Assembly (NCBI GenBank): GCA_934667425.1
Contig: CAKULV010000007.1
Coordinates: forward strand, 1 to 64,000
From: an uncultured Kiritimatiellota bacterium
GTDB lineage: Bacteria > Verrucomicrobiota > Kiritimatiellia > RFP12 > UBA1067
Direction of reading: 5' to 3'
Length of the DNA: 64,000 nt
Shown: positions 35,759 through 44,618 of the stretch, one piece after another
Numbering within the stretch: the first letter of the stretch is position 1
Layout: each line of letters begins with the position of its first letter
Notes under the pieces: model-generated
Told to the model about the DNA's origin: nothing
Databases searched by the model: none
The model's input: the letters and a program-made list of their open reading frames with translations, nothing else
Translations under genes and position numbers: made by a program

Positions 35759-36109
35759 GCATTTCCTGTGTTGCTCGGCATGGATATCCCGAAGATTCTC
35801 GTCTATCCGCGTGAGACGTATGTCGTGGAAGAGAATGTCGGACGCTCCACGATGCCGATCGAGCTTGCGGTCAGGCATCCAAATGCCGCCAACCGCCATT
35901 TGCTAGCCATCGAGTTTGACGGCCCCATGTATGCATCGCAGAAAACCATTCGAGACCGAGACGTTTTGCGTCCGGCCATATTGGAAAACCTGGGATGGAA
36001 GCACTTCCGGCTTTGGAGCATGGACTGGGTGTTTGACCGCAAGCGTGTCCGGCAGCGCTTGCTGGATGCGCTTGATGGATGTATGCGAGATTCTGTCTTA
36101 ACGGATTAA
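35759..36109 (+). pseudogene. REase-MTES_1575-like nuclease domain remnant
   Basis: The frame encodes IELAVRHPNAANRHLLAIEFDG, in outline, then RDRDVLRPAILENLGWKHFRLWSMDW, in outline. This matches the C-terminal PD-(D/E)XK-type domain that ends large defence-related DUF4011/DUF3320 helicases. Only the last domain remains: no helicase part precedes it, and the sequence upstream does not continue the homology. It is next to the AbiEi remnant, so this stretch looks like the worn-out end of a defence island. Confidence 0.55.
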
Positions 36110-36144
36110 TGCCGCATTATGCCTTTTCTTCCTCACGGCCATTT

Positions 36145-36176
36145 CCCTTCTCACTTTTTGCAAAAAGTGAGAAGGG
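36145..36176. repeat. 32-bp perfect palindrome
   Basis: CCCTTCTCACTTTTTG (36145-36160) is followed at once by its exact reverse complement (36161-36176), with no loop bases. It lies just past the nuclease remnant in non-coding DNA. In RNA it would form a very stable hairpin, so it could be a terminator or a mobile palindrome. Confidence 0.8.
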
Positions 36177-36318
36177 GTGTCCTCAATGGAAAGACTGTCT
36201 GGCAGCTGCCTTACGGTACGGTAACATCGACTCGGCCGTCTGCTTGAAGCGGTTTATCGACTGGAGCCACTACCGCCCGGAGAATCGTGAGATTATGCTT
36301 CGGACTAAAACTAGAGCT

Positions 36319-36506
36319 AGTTGCAAAACCTTCGCGGTTGCGGACGGGACAAGCCCGTCCCTCCCGAAAAACACCGAATTTTCACAATCTTGCGAAGATA
36401 CTGGAGGGGGTGCGCTCGGCCCCTTGCGGCCCTGCGGGTTCGCTTTGCTCAGGCAACCCGACGCCTACGGCGCGGGCGAATCTGTCGCGACCGAGGTTTT
36501 GCAACT
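36319..36506. mobile_element. MITE-like element with 13-bp terminal inverted repeats
   Basis: AGTTGCAAAACCT (36319-36331) and AGGTTTTGCAACT (36494-36506) bound a 188-bp segment with no convincing ORF. Inside are a REP-like hairpin (GGACGGG-ACAAG-CCCGTCC at 36342-36360, then CTCCCG) and GC-rich stem-forming DNA. No obvious target-site duplication is visible. The rest of the gap 36110-36685 holds the 32-bp palindrome and further GC-rich palindromic sequence near 36555-36630, and no gene I can support. Confidence 0.5.
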
Positions 36507-36665
36507 GCTTCACCATAATATTGCTTCGGCAATTAATGTTGTCGATTCCGTTGGGAGGGCGGCACCCCGCATCGAGCCGCCTTCGGCGCTCGGTTCGCCC
36601 GGGGGATGCGTCCCCAGCCCGCATTGTGAAATATGAGAAGCCGTTTCCGCAGTGGGAACTGCTTT

Positions 36666-36674
36666 TGGTATAAT
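36666..36674 (+). promoter_or_regulatory. Extended -10 promoter upstream of uvrC
   Basis: TGGTATAAT; 11 bp later comes the ATG of a 42-codon remnant ORF, then uvrC at 36852, which this promoter probably serves. Confidence 0.55.
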
Positions 36675-36685
36675 ATCGGGCATCT

Positions 36686-36814
36686 ATGAGAGATGTTTTG
36701 CTTGCTCTGGAGGCTGGGCTTGGAGCTTTTGTGCTGGGATTGAGGCACTTCTCCGAGGGGCTTCCGTCCGTTCGCCGCACGAGATGCGGGAAAAGTCTGT
36801 GGCCGATTGGCTGA
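36686..36814 (+). pseudogene. N-terminal remnant resembling a Na/Pi cotransporter
   Basis: A 42-codon ORF whose start, MRDVLLALEAGLGAFVLGLR and then HFSEGL, parallels the first residues of the intact cotransporter at 38374 (GLGIFLLGMKHLSEGL). After that the similarity stops and the frame ends at TGA 36812. It begins 11 bp after an extended -10 box. It may be a deletion relic of a paralogue, or a small peptide gene that only happens to look similar. Confidence 0.45.
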
Positions 36815-36851
36815 AGGCTTCGCTTGGCATGGCATCTGCGGAGGCGTAACG

Positions 36852-38324
36852 TTGACCGACACATTGAGAGAACGGTTGAAGACATTGCCGAACAAGCCCG
36901 GATGCTATCTCATGCGAGACAGTCGCGGCACGATCATCTACATCGGGAAGGCGAAGAACCTGCGCAACCGTGTGCGCGGCTATTTCCGTCCGGGCGCAAA
37001 GCACGCGCCGAAGGTGCGGTCGATGGTGCATACGGTCGCCGACTTCGAGTTCATGACCGTGAAGAACGAGGCCGAGGCCCTGCTCACGGAGGCGGCGCTC
37101 ATAAAGCGCTACAAGCCGCACTTCAACATACTCATGCGCGACGACAAGCGCTACCTCGCGCTGCGTGCGGACACTACCCTGGAGTTCCCGATGTTCACCA
37201 CCTGCCGCATAGTGAGGGACGATGGAGCGCTCTACTTCGGGCCGTTCCCGTCAGCCCCGGTCGTGCGGGCTGCAAAGGATTTCGTGGAGAAGCGCTTCGG
37301 ACTGCGCGGGTGCAAGTGCATCGCGCCGGACGAGGATGCGAAGCGGCATTGCATGGCGGACACGATACGCTTCTGTAGCGCACCGTGCATCGGCAGGATA
37401 TCAGCGGATGACTACAGGAAGCGGTTCTGCGAGGCCTGCGCATTCCTCCACGGCGGGCGGCCCGGCCTGATCGACGATCTCGTGCGGGACATGGAGGCAG
37501 CGGCGGATGGCGGCGATTTCGAGAAGGCGGCGCGTCTGCGCGACACCATATCCGCGCTTCGGGAGATGACCAAGCGGCACTTTGTCCGCAAAACTCCCGA
37601 GGCGAGCCGCGCAGACGCATTGCGCGGCCTGGACGAGCTCGCGGCGGCGCTGCGTCTCGATGCCCCGCCCCGCGTGATCGAGTGCGTCGATATATCCAAC
37701 CTGTTCGGCACCCATTCCGTGGCATCTCTCGTAGTGGCTATAGACGGCATCCCCGACCGCCGTTACTACCGCCATTTCAAGATAGAGACCGTTGAGGGTG
37801 CGGACGATCCGCGCAGCATGGCGGAGGTAGTCCGTCGCAGGTACGGGCCGGAATCGACGATCGCCTCGAAGTCCCCGCGCGCCGACCTCTTCATATGCGA
37901 TGGAGGCGTGACGCAATTGCGGGCGGCGCGCGAGGCGTTCAAGGGTATAGGGGTGGCTGACATTCCAACCGTCGGGCTTGCCAAGAAGATGGAGACGCTT
38001 GTCACCGACGATGACCGGGGCGACGTATGCCTGCCGCGCGATTCGCAGGGACTGTTTGTCGCCACTCGCCTCAGGGACGAGGCCCATCGATTCGCCATCA
38101 CCTACCACAGGCATCTGCGCCAGAGGACGATCCGGGAGTCTGTGCTTGACGAGATTCCGGGGATCGGCGCGGCGAAGAAGGTCGCCCTGCTGCGGAAATT
38201 CCATTCGACGCGTGGGATAGCGAAGGCTCCCGTGGAGGAGATATCCGCCGCCGCAGGCGTGAATGCGGCAATCGCCGAGCGGGTCAAGGCTGCGTGCGCC
38301 GCAGTCGGGGGCGAGGCGCGCTGA
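36852..38324 (+). CDS. uvrC: Excinuclease ABC subunit C, shortened form
   Basis: A 490-residue UvrC, the nuclease that cuts both sides of a DNA lesion in nucleotide excision repair. Order seen: GIY-YIG nuclease (GCYLMRDSRGTIIYIGKAKN), cysteines in a CKCIAPDED-type loop, a UVR motif (GDFEKAARLRDTISALREM), the RNase H-like nuclease (IECVDISN, ICDGGVTQLRAA, RDEAHRFAI) and a C-terminal HhH pair (IPGIGAAKKVALL). UvrC is usually near 600 residues; here only about 35 residues join the UVR motif to the second nuclease. The TTG start is chosen for GGAGG 7 bp upstream. Confidence 0.93.
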   Translation: MTDTLRERLKTLPNKPGCYLMRDSRGTIIYIGKAKNLRNRVRGYFRPGAKHAPKVRSMVHTVADFEFMTVKNEAEALLTEAALIKRYKPHFNILMRDDKRYLALRADTTLEFPMFTTCRIVRDDGALYFGPFPSAPVVRAAKDFVEKRFGLRGCKCIAPDEDAKRHCMADTIRFCSAPCIGRISADDYRKRFCEACAFLHGGRPGLIDDLVRDMEAAADGGDFEKAARLRDTISALREMTKRHFVRKTPEASRADALRGLDELAAALRLDAPPRVIECVDISNLFGTHSVASLVVAIDGIPDRRYYRHFKIETVEGADDPRSMAEVVRRRYGPESTIASKSPRADLFICDGGVTQLRAAREAFKGIGVADIPTVGLAKKMETLVTDDDRGDVCLPRDSQGLFVATRLRDEAHRFAITYHRHLRQRTIRESVLDEIPGIGAAKKVALLRKFHSTRGIAKAPVEEISAAAGVNAAIAERVKAACAAVGGEAR

Positions 38325-38373
38325 TGTCGAAGTTGCAATTTTGGGAACAGAACTGAAGGCAGAATAGGATAAC

Positions 38374-40089
38374 ATGAAAGAGATAGCGCTGAGCGTTTTG
38401 ACCGTAGCGGGCGGATTGGGTATATTTCTCCTTGGGATGAAGCATCTCTCCGAGGGCCTTCAGGCCGTTGCCGGGCAGGAACTCCGGCGATTCATGGCAC
38501 TTGCGACAACGCGGCGCATGGCGGGGGTGGGGACGGGGATAGTCTCCACGATCCTGGTGCAGTCCTCGTCCATCATCACGGTCATGCTCGTCGGGTTCGT
38601 GTCCTCCGGCCTCATGACGCTCCCCCAGGCAATAAACGTGATAATCGGCGCGAACATCGGCACCACCGCGACCGTGTGGATAGTGGCGTTCGCGCCGGAC
38701 CCGCAGATACTTGGCCTTACCGGGATATTCATTGGCGGACTCCTCTACTTCTTTCCGGGATGCCTGTTCTTCTTCAGGCGCGAGACCGTCCACAACGTTG
38801 GCCTGGCGATACTTGGGCTTGGCCTCGTGTTCCTCGGCATGTACTTCATGTCGAAGGGAGTGCTGCCGATACGGCAGAATCCGGACATACAGGCGGCATT
38901 CGCGCGGATGGGGGCGACGACCCTTGGCGGAGTTGCGCTTGTCGCGCTTGTCGCCGCAGGATTCACGGCGGTGATACAGAGTTCCGCCGCCGCGATCGCG
39001 ATAGGCATGACCCTCGCCACGCAGCAGCTCATAACGTACGAGATGGCGATAGCGGTGCTTTTCGGCGCGAACATCGGTACGACGATGACCGCGTGGCTTG
39101 CCGCCATCGGCGGCACTGCGGCGGCGAAGCGCACCGCCCTGTCGCATACGCTCTCGAACGTGATAGGGTCGCTCATATTCCTGCCGTTCGTGCTGCCGAT
39201 CCTGGTGCCGCTCGGCAAGTGGCTGTTCCCCCACTGGGATGTGGTGACGGAGACCGCGAAGGGCCCGATGCTTCTCGGAGTGATGGCCCCGATCGCGGTC
39301 ACGGACACGATCTTCTCGGTATTGCGCGGAGTGATTTTCTTCCCGTCCGTGAAGGCGTTCGCCGCACTGATCGAATGGCTCATCCCGCAGAAGGAGGAGG
39401 AGAAGCCTCACCTTTCCGCGCTGAAGCCGGTAGTGAAGCTCTCGCCGGTAATTGCCTGCGACCAGGCCCTCCTTGAGATACAGTTCATGCGCGATTCCGA
39501 CGTCGACCTGCTACACAGTGCGCGCAGGGTGATCTCGGACAAGCCAGACGAGAAGAACGAGCGGCACATATGCCATAGAGAGAACATTCTGGACGATGTC
39601 CAGCGCGAAGTGACGGAATACCTCGGAAGCATCATGACGAAGCGGCTCCCGCAGGATGTCGCGGAACGCGCGCGGCGTCTGCTGCGGCTTACGGACGAGC
39701 TGGAGTCGATCTCCGACGAGGCCTCGCAGATACTCAAGGTCATGAAGCGGCTTCGCGGCAACGGGCAGCGCATATCGTGCGTGTCGGCGGCGCTGCTCCT
39801 GCAGGTGCATGACCGCGTGTTCGCATTCGCCGAGAAGGTGTCCCCGTGGATACGGTCGCCAAGGCCGCAGATAGACGTGGAGGCGGTCCAGCGGGAGTCT
39901 CGCGAGATACACGAGTTTATCCGCGACTGCCGCCGCACGCAGCTCGGTCGCATCGGGCCTGACGATCCAGATTCGCCGATGCGAGTGCTCTGCGAGCTGG
40001 ACATGATAAACGCCTATGAGCGCGTACGTGCATACTACCTGAACATAGCGGAGACGCTTGCCGGAGGGAAGCAGCCAGCGTCTCGATAG
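38374..40089 (+). CDS. Na/Pi cotransporter family protein with PhoU-like domain
   Basis: A 571-residue membrane protein. Two inverted QSS motifs mark the phosphate-sodium cotransporter fold: LVQSSSIITVMLVGF near residue 65 and VIQSSAAAIAIGMTLA near 205, each followed by GANIGTT. About eight hydrophobic segments end near residue 330, and a helical PhoU-like domain fills the rest (ELESISDEASQILKVMKRL). Members take up phosphate with Na+ or act as regulators. It starts 49 bp after uvrC on the same strand. Confidence 0.9.
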   Translation: MKEIALSVLTVAGGLGIFLLGMKHLSEGLQAVAGQELRRFMALATTRRMAGVGTGIVSTILVQSSSIITVMLVGFVSSGLMTLPQAINVIIGANIGTTATVWIVAFAPDPQILGLTGIFIGGLLYFFPGCLFFFRRETVHNVGLAILGLGLVFLGMYFMSKGVLPIRQNPDIQAAFARMGATTLGGVALVALVAAGFTAVIQSSAAAIAIGMTLATQQLITYEMAIAVLFGANIGTTMTAWLAAIGGTAAAKRTALSHTLSNVIGSLIFLPFVLPILVPLGKWLFPHWDVVTETAKGPMLLGVMAPIAVTDTIFSVLRGVIFFPSVKAFAALIEWLIPQKEEEKPHLSALKPVVKLSPVIACDQALLEIQFMRDSDVDLLHSARRVISDKPDEKNERHICHRENILDDVQREVTEYLGSIMTKRLPQDVAERARRLLRLTDELESISDEASQILKVMKRLRGNGQRISCVSAALLLQVHDRVFAFAEKVSPWIRSPRPQIDVEAVQRESREIHEFIRDCRRTQLGRIGPDDPDSPMRVLCELDMINAYERVRAYYLNIAETLAGGKQPASR

Positions 40090-40111
40090 GCGGTTGATTT
40101 CGCCGATGGAA

Positions 40112-40122
40112 TGGTATATAAT
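40112..40122 (+). promoter_or_regulatory. -10 region for the TIM-barrel lipoprotein gene
   Basis: TGGTATATAAT, about 45 bp before the ATG at 40167, which also has an AAAGGAG site; this promoter therefore gives a normal leader. Confidence 0.45.
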
Positions 40123-40166
40123 CGACCGCATTTAGCGTAACTGTAAAATCAAAGGAGTTCCTTCAA

Positions 40167-41072
40167 ATGATTACACGGCGTGGATTCTTCGCCTCATCGT
40201 CCCTGGCCCTTCTCGCGGCCGGGTGCAAGTCTATGACCGGCGCTTGTGGCGGCTCTGCATCGGGGTGCGGCAAGGTTAAGTTCAAATTAGGAATGGCCGG
40301 ATATTCCTGCCACAGGCTCACGGCGGACGAGACCCTTGCGCTAATGAAGCGCCTCGACATGCACTACCTGTGCATCAAGGACTTCCATTTGCCGTTCTCC
40401 GCGACAGACATGGAGATCGCCGCGTTCAAGCAGAAGTGCGCCGATCACGGCGTGACGGGATACGGGCTCGGTCCGGTGTACATGGACACGAAGGATCAGG
40501 CCAGGAAGACCTTCGAGTTCGCGAAGCGGGTCGGCGTGAAGACCGTGGTGGGCGTTCCCTATGAGATGCGGGAACTCAACGGCAAGAAGGTGCGCTTCGA
40601 GTCCAGATCCCTTTGCGAACAGATCTCCGGCCTTTGCGGCGAGTATGATGTAAGGTACGCAATACACAACCACGGTCCGGACATCCCGTACCTGTTCCCC
40701 ACCGGCGAGAAGTCCTGGAACATGGTCAAGGATCTAGATCCGCGCATGGGTCTCTGCCTTGACATCGGCCACGACTTCCGCGCGGGGGCCAATCCAGCGG
40801 ATTCCATCCGCCGTTTCCACACGCGCATCTACGACATGCACATCAAGAACGTGCTCTTCGACCCCAAGAAGAACCTCGCCGTCCCGATGCCGCGTGGAGG
40901 GATGGACATGTGGGAGGTAGTGAAGACCCTCGTCGATGTCGGGTACGACGGCTGCTGCTCGCTCGAGTACGAGTCCTTCCCCGATAAGGGCGTGAAGCCC
41001 GGGATAAAGGAGATGGAGGTCGCCGAGAGCGTCGGATACTTCAAGGGCCTCATGAAGGCTGTCGAGGGGTGA
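40167..41072 (+). CDS. Exported TIM-barrel lipoprotein, sugar phosphate isomerase/epimerase-like
   Basis: A 301-residue protein. The N-terminus has a twin-arginine motif (TRRGFF) and a lipobox (LAAGC, Cys20), so it is probably exported folded and lipid-anchored. The rest is a xylose-isomerase-like/AP-endonuclease-2 barrel: LGMAGYSCHRLT, YLCIKDFHLPF, YAIHNHGPD and MGLCLDIGHDF with likely metal-binding His, Glu and Asp residues, and CSLEYE near the end. AAAGGAG precedes the ATG. A close paralogue without a signal begins at 63394. Its last codons overlap the dxr start. Substrate unknown. Confidence 0.87.
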   Translation: MITRRGFFASSSLALLAAGCKSMTGACGGSASGCGKVKFKLGMAGYSCHRLTADETLALMKRLDMHYLCIKDFHLPFSATDMEIAAFKQKCADHGVTGYGLGPVYMDTKDQARKTFEFAKRVGVKTVVGVPYEMRELNGKKVRFESRSLCEQISGLCGEYDVRYAIHNHGPDIPYLFPTGEKSWNMVKDLDPRMGLCLDIGHDFRAGANPADSIRRFHTRIYDMHIKNVLFDPKKNLAVPMPRGGMDMWEVVKTLVDVGYDGCCSLEYESFPDKGVKPGIKEMEVAESVGYFKGLMKAVEG

Positions 41073-42151
41073 AGCGGATAATCCTTCTCGGTGCGACCGG
41101 CTCAATCGGCAGAAGCGCATGCGACGTCGTGCGTACGCACCCGGACGAGTTTAGGGTCGTCGCGCTTGCGGTGAGGGACAGCCTCGCCGCAGCGTCTGTT
41201 CTCGGGGGAGAGTTCGGGGCAAGGGTGTATTCTGGCGAAGACGGCGCGTTGCGTGCCGTGGAGGAGAACGAGGCCGACATCGTGCTTGTGGCGACCGTAG
41301 GGCTTTCCGGGCTTCGTCCGACCCTGGCGGCCATACGCAAGGGGATGTCCGTGGCGCTCGCGACGAAGGAGGTGATGGTCGCTGCCGGGGCTATAGTGAC
41401 GAGGGCTGCGGAAGAGCGAGGGACAGACATAATCCCCGTCGATTCCGAGCATTCGGCGATATTCCAGTGCCTTCAGGGCTGTGTCGGCATCGATTGCGTA
41501 TCGCGGCTCATCCTCACGGCGAGTGGCGGACCTTTCATCGATGGCCCCGCCGATCTCGATGCGGTTGCTCCCGAACAGGCCCTGAACCATCCGAGATGGA
41601 AGATGGGGCCGAAGGTGACCATAGACTCGGCCGGCATGATGAACAAGGGGTTCGAGGTGGTGGAGGCGCGATGGCTGTTCTCCATCCCGCCGGACAGGAT
41701 TGATGTTGTCGTCCACCCGGAGTCCATAGTGCATTCGCTTGTCGAGTTCAGCGATGGCGCCACGCTGGCGCAGCTTTCCCCGCCCGATATGCGTGTGCCG
41801 ATACAGTATGCGTTTTCATGGCCGGCAAGGCTTCCCGCAACGCGGAAGCGGCTTGACCTGGCATCGGTCGGGGCGTTGACGTTCCGTGCGCCGGACGAGG
41901 AACGCTTCCCGGCGTTGCGGCTCGTGAAGGACGCATTGTGCGCCGGCGGAGCCAGGACTGCGGCGTTGAGCGCCGCCGATGAGATCGCGGTTGAACGGTT
42001 CCTTGCCGGAGATATCGGGTTCGGCGACATCGTCCGCCTTGTCTCTGACGTGACGGGCAAGGCTCCGGCCCGCGATCCGGATTCCGTGGAAGAGGTGTTC
42101 GAGATCGACCGTGTGGCGCGTGCGCAGGCACGAAACTGGAGACGCGGTTGA
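41069..42151 (+). CDS. dxr: 1-deoxy-D-xylulose 5-phosphate reductoisomerase
   Basis: A 360-residue enzyme of the MEP isoprenoid pathway, converting DXP to MEP with NADPH. Seen: the NADPH loop GATGSIGRS (residues 7-15), LATKEVMVAAG, the metal and substrate motifs PVDSEHSAIFQCL and ASGGPF, the flexible-loop region HPRWKMGPKVTIDSAGMMNKG in outline, and HPESIVHSLVEF. It is a little shorter than most Dxr proteins (about 385-400), mainly at the C-terminus. The GTG start overlaps the upstream stop (GTGA). Confidence 0.96.
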   Translation: MKRIILLGATGSIGRSACDVVRTHPDEFRVVALAVRDSLAAASVLGGEFGARVYSGEDGALRAVEENEADIVLVATVGLSGLRPTLAAIRKGMSVALATKEVMVAAGAIVTRAAEERGTDIIPVDSEHSAIFQCLQGCVGIDCVSRLILTASGGPFIDGPADLDAVAPEQALNHPRWKMGPKVTIDSAGMMNKGFEVVEARWLFSIPPDRIDVVVHPESIVHSLVEFSDGATLAQLSPPDMRVPIQYAFSWPARLPATRKRLDLASVGALTFRAPDEERFPALRLVKDALCAGGARTAALSAADEIAVERFLAGDIGFGDIVRLVSDVTGKAPARDPDSVEEVFEIDRVARAQARNWRRG

Positions 42152-42160
42152 GCGATTTTT

Positions 42161-42187
42161 CGGTCGCGACAAGCGCGACCCTCCCGT
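42161..42187. repeat. REP-like hairpin after dxr
   Basis: GGTCGCG-ACAAG-CGCGACC (42162-42180) followed by CTCCCG. It has the same loop and trailing motif as the copy at 36342 with a changed but still paired stem. It lies 10 bp after the dxr stop. Confidence 0.65.
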
Positions 42188-42274
42188 ATGCGATGAATGG
42201 GAGACGCAGGAAGCGGGAGTGCTGTTCCTCTCGTCCGGGAAATACTGGAAGTGACGGCAATCACGCCCAATATT

Positions 42275-42283
42275 TGCTATAAT
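42275..42283 (+). promoter_or_regulatory. Extended -10 promoter close to the antiporter start
   Basis: TGCTATAAT ends 10 bp before the ATG at 42294, leaving at most a few nucleotides of leader and no room for a ribosome site. Confidence 0.6.
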
Positions 42284-42293
42284 ACATGGGCAT

Positions 42294-44597
42294 ATGAAAA
42301 GCAAAAAGTTTTTGGTGGCTGCGGCATGCGTGTTTGCCGCAGCGGGTGTTTTCGCGGCGCATGATGGCGGCACTCCGCCATATCCAAACTTCGGTCTGCC
42401 AAGGGTGGAGGAGATGATGTTCCTCGTCCTACAGATCGGGGTCATCATATTTGCGGCCCGGTTGGGCGGCGCCATGGCCTCCCTGCTCAAGCTCCCGTCG
42501 ATCCTCGGCGAGCTTGCCGCCGGTGTGGTGATAGGGCCGTGGGCCTTGGGAGGCATAGGCTTCGGTGACGGGATATTCGCTTCGGGACTCTTCCACGGCG
42601 CGGAGCTTCGCGCGATCGCGAAGGAGACCGGCCACATGTTCGACGCGACGTCCCCGGCCCTCTACGGCATCGCGACGCTCGCATCCGTGATTCTGCTCTT
42701 CCTTTCCGGACTCGAGACGAACCTGAAACTTTTTCTGCGCTATTCGTTCGTCGGCCTGATGGTCGGCCTTGGCGGCGTAATCGTCTCGTTCCTGTTCGGC
42801 GACCTCTGCGCCGTGTATCTCCTGCCCGAGTTCTTCGAGCATTTCTCGTACCTGAAGGGACTGCCGCTCGCGGAGGCGATGACGAAGGAGGCCCCCCTCT
42901 ACATGGGCATCATGTCCACGGCGACGTCGGTCGGCATCACGGCGCGCATCCTCTCCGAGAAGAAGCAGATGGATTCCGAGGAAGGCGTCACGATCATGGC
43001 CGGCGCCGTGATCGACGACGTACTCGGGCTCATCGTGCTTGCGATCGGCAACGGCATCATCGTGGCGAACCAAGCGGCGGCGAAGGTTGGCGGCGCGGCT
43101 GGCGCGATGGACTGGGGCGCCATCGGCCTTGTCGCGCTCAAGGCGTTCGGCGTGTGGCTCGGCGCTACGGCGATAGGCCTTCTCGCGGCGCGCTGGATCG
43201 CCAAGTTCCTGAAGGTGGCGTTCAAGAGTCCTGTGGTCATAGCGACGATGGCCTTCGGGCTGGCGCTTGTCCTTGCGGGCTTCTTCGAGTTCATGGGCCT
43301 CGCGATGATCATCGGCGCGTACGTGATGGGTCTTGCGCTCTCGCGCACCGACCTGAAGCACCCGATCCAGGAGATGCTTACGCCCGTGTACACGTTCCTC
43401 GTGCCGATCTTCTTCTGCTCGATGGGCATGATGGTGGATGTCACGGCGCTCTGCTCCAAGCCAGTCCTCGTCTTTGGAGGCATCTACACGGCGCTCGCCA
43501 TCGCGGCGAAGGTTATCGGCTGCATGATCCCCTCGATTTTCTGCGGTTTCAACCTTCTGGGAGGCCTCCGCATCGGCGCGGGCATGGTGCCGCGCGGCGA
43601 AGTCGCGCTCATTATCGCGGGCCTTGGGCTGTCGAGCGGATTCCTCACGCAGGAGATCTTCGGCATCGGCATCCTCATGACGCTCGTCACCACTGTCGTC
43701 GCGCCTCCGGCGCTCGTGGGGCTTTTCGCGCCTAAGGCGAAGGGGGTGCGCCATCCGAAGCCAAGCCACCACAATTCGCGGCCGGTCGTATTCGAGATGT
43801 CGTCGCCCGAAGTTGCGGCGCTCATGCTCGACAAGCTTGTCGCCGAGTTCCGCGAAGAGGGTTTCTTCACGTCCCTGCTCTCCAAGGAAGACAACATCTG
43901 GGAAATCGCGATGGACAACATGGAGCTTTCGGTACAGCGCAAGGACAACACGATAATCGTCTCGTGCACTCCGTCCGAGGAGGCCATAGTGATGACGGCG
44001 TGGACCGAGGTCGCCTCCGAGATGAACGACCTCGCTCGCCAGTTCTCCAAGCCGATACGGCGCGAGGACATAGACAGGATGATGCCGAACGGCGAAGCCG
44101 CGGCGGCCAAGGGACGGACGCACGTCAGCCGCCAGATGCGGCACTTCGTGATGCTCCCGAAGTTCAGGGCGTCGTCCAAGCGCGAGGCGATAGAGAAGAT
44201 GATCGATGAGATCGCTGCGGCCTGCCCCAGCCAGATCAAGGACGCCAAGGCGGCCCTGGATGCCGTCATGCGCCGCGAGGCGTCGATGCCCACCGGCCTC
44301 GACCACGGCATCGCGGTTCCGCATGGGCGCAGCTCCTCGGTCGAGGGCGTCGTCGGCGCCGTGGCCATCCTCGACAACGACGGTACGGCGAACGGATGCA
44401 TACCAGACTACGAGACCATCGACAATTCCCCGCTCTCGATCATAGTCCTCACCCTCGCAAACGACTCCACGCAGACGCCGTACCTGCAGCTCATGGCTTT
44501 CATCAGCCGTGCGCTTCGGGCGGACAATGGGTACCTCGACCTGATGCGTTGCGGTACCGCCAGCGAGATGCGCAAGTTCTTCCGGGATTCCAAGTGA
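42294..44597 (+). CDS. Kef-type cation/proton antiporter with C-terminal EIIA-like domain
   Basis: A 767-residue membrane protein. After a signal-like start (FLVAAACVFAAAGVFA) there are about 12 hydrophobic segments of the CPA2 type: LPSILGELAAGVVIGPWALG, TATSVGITARILSE, the ion site VIDDVLGLIVLAI, and VPRGEVALIIAGLGLS. Residues about 500-767 are soluble and end in a PTS EIIA (fructose type) domain, with the active-site His in GIAVPHGRSS and the LQLMAFISRAL helix. This suggests ion exchange gated by phosphorylation or by EIIA contacts. The next gene encodes another EIIA domain. The mRNA is probably leaderless. Confidence 0.88.
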   Translation: MKSKKFLVAAACVFAAAGVFAAHDGGTPPYPNFGLPRVEEMMFLVLQIGVIIFAARLGGAMASLLKLPSILGELAAGVVIGPWALGGIGFGDGIFASGLFHGAELRAIAKETGHMFDATSPALYGIATLASVILLFLSGLETNLKLFLRYSFVGLMVGLGGVIVSFLFGDLCAVYLLPEFFEHFSYLKGLPLAEAMTKEAPLYMGIMSTATSVGITARILSEKKQMDSEEGVTIMAGAVIDDVLGLIVLAIGNGIIVANQAAAKVGGAAGAMDWGAIGLVALKAFGVWLGATAIGLLAARWIAKFLKVAFKSPVVIATMAFGLALVLAGFFEFMGLAMIIGAYVMGLALSRTDLKHPIQEMLTPVYTFLVPIFFCSMGMMVDVTALCSKPVLVFGGIYTALAIAAKVIGCMIPSIFCGFNLLGGLRIGAGMVPRGEVALIIAGLGLSSGFLTQEIFGIGILMTLVTTVVAPPALVGLFAPKAKGVRHPKPSHHNSRPVVFEMSSPEVAALMLDKLVAEFREEGFFTSLLSKEDNIWEIAMDNMELSVQRKDNTIIVSCTPSEEAIVMTAWTEVASEMNDLARQFSKPIRREDIDRMMPNGEAAAAKGRTHVSRQMRHFVMLPKFRASSKREAIEKMIDEIAAACPSQIKDAKAALDAVMRREASMPTGLDHGIAVPHGRSSSVEGVVGAVAILDNDGTANGCIPDYETIDNSPLSIIVLTLANDSTQTPYLQLMAFISRALRADNGYLDLMRCGTASEMRKFFRDSK

Positions 44598-44618
44598 CGA
44601 AAACCACAGGGCAAACAC

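Noticed and set aside
35612..36640. Long plus-strand ORFs through 35612-36636 as intact genes
   Set aside because: Only the last part of the first has family similarity, and the second runs through palindromes and the MITE-like element with no coding pattern.
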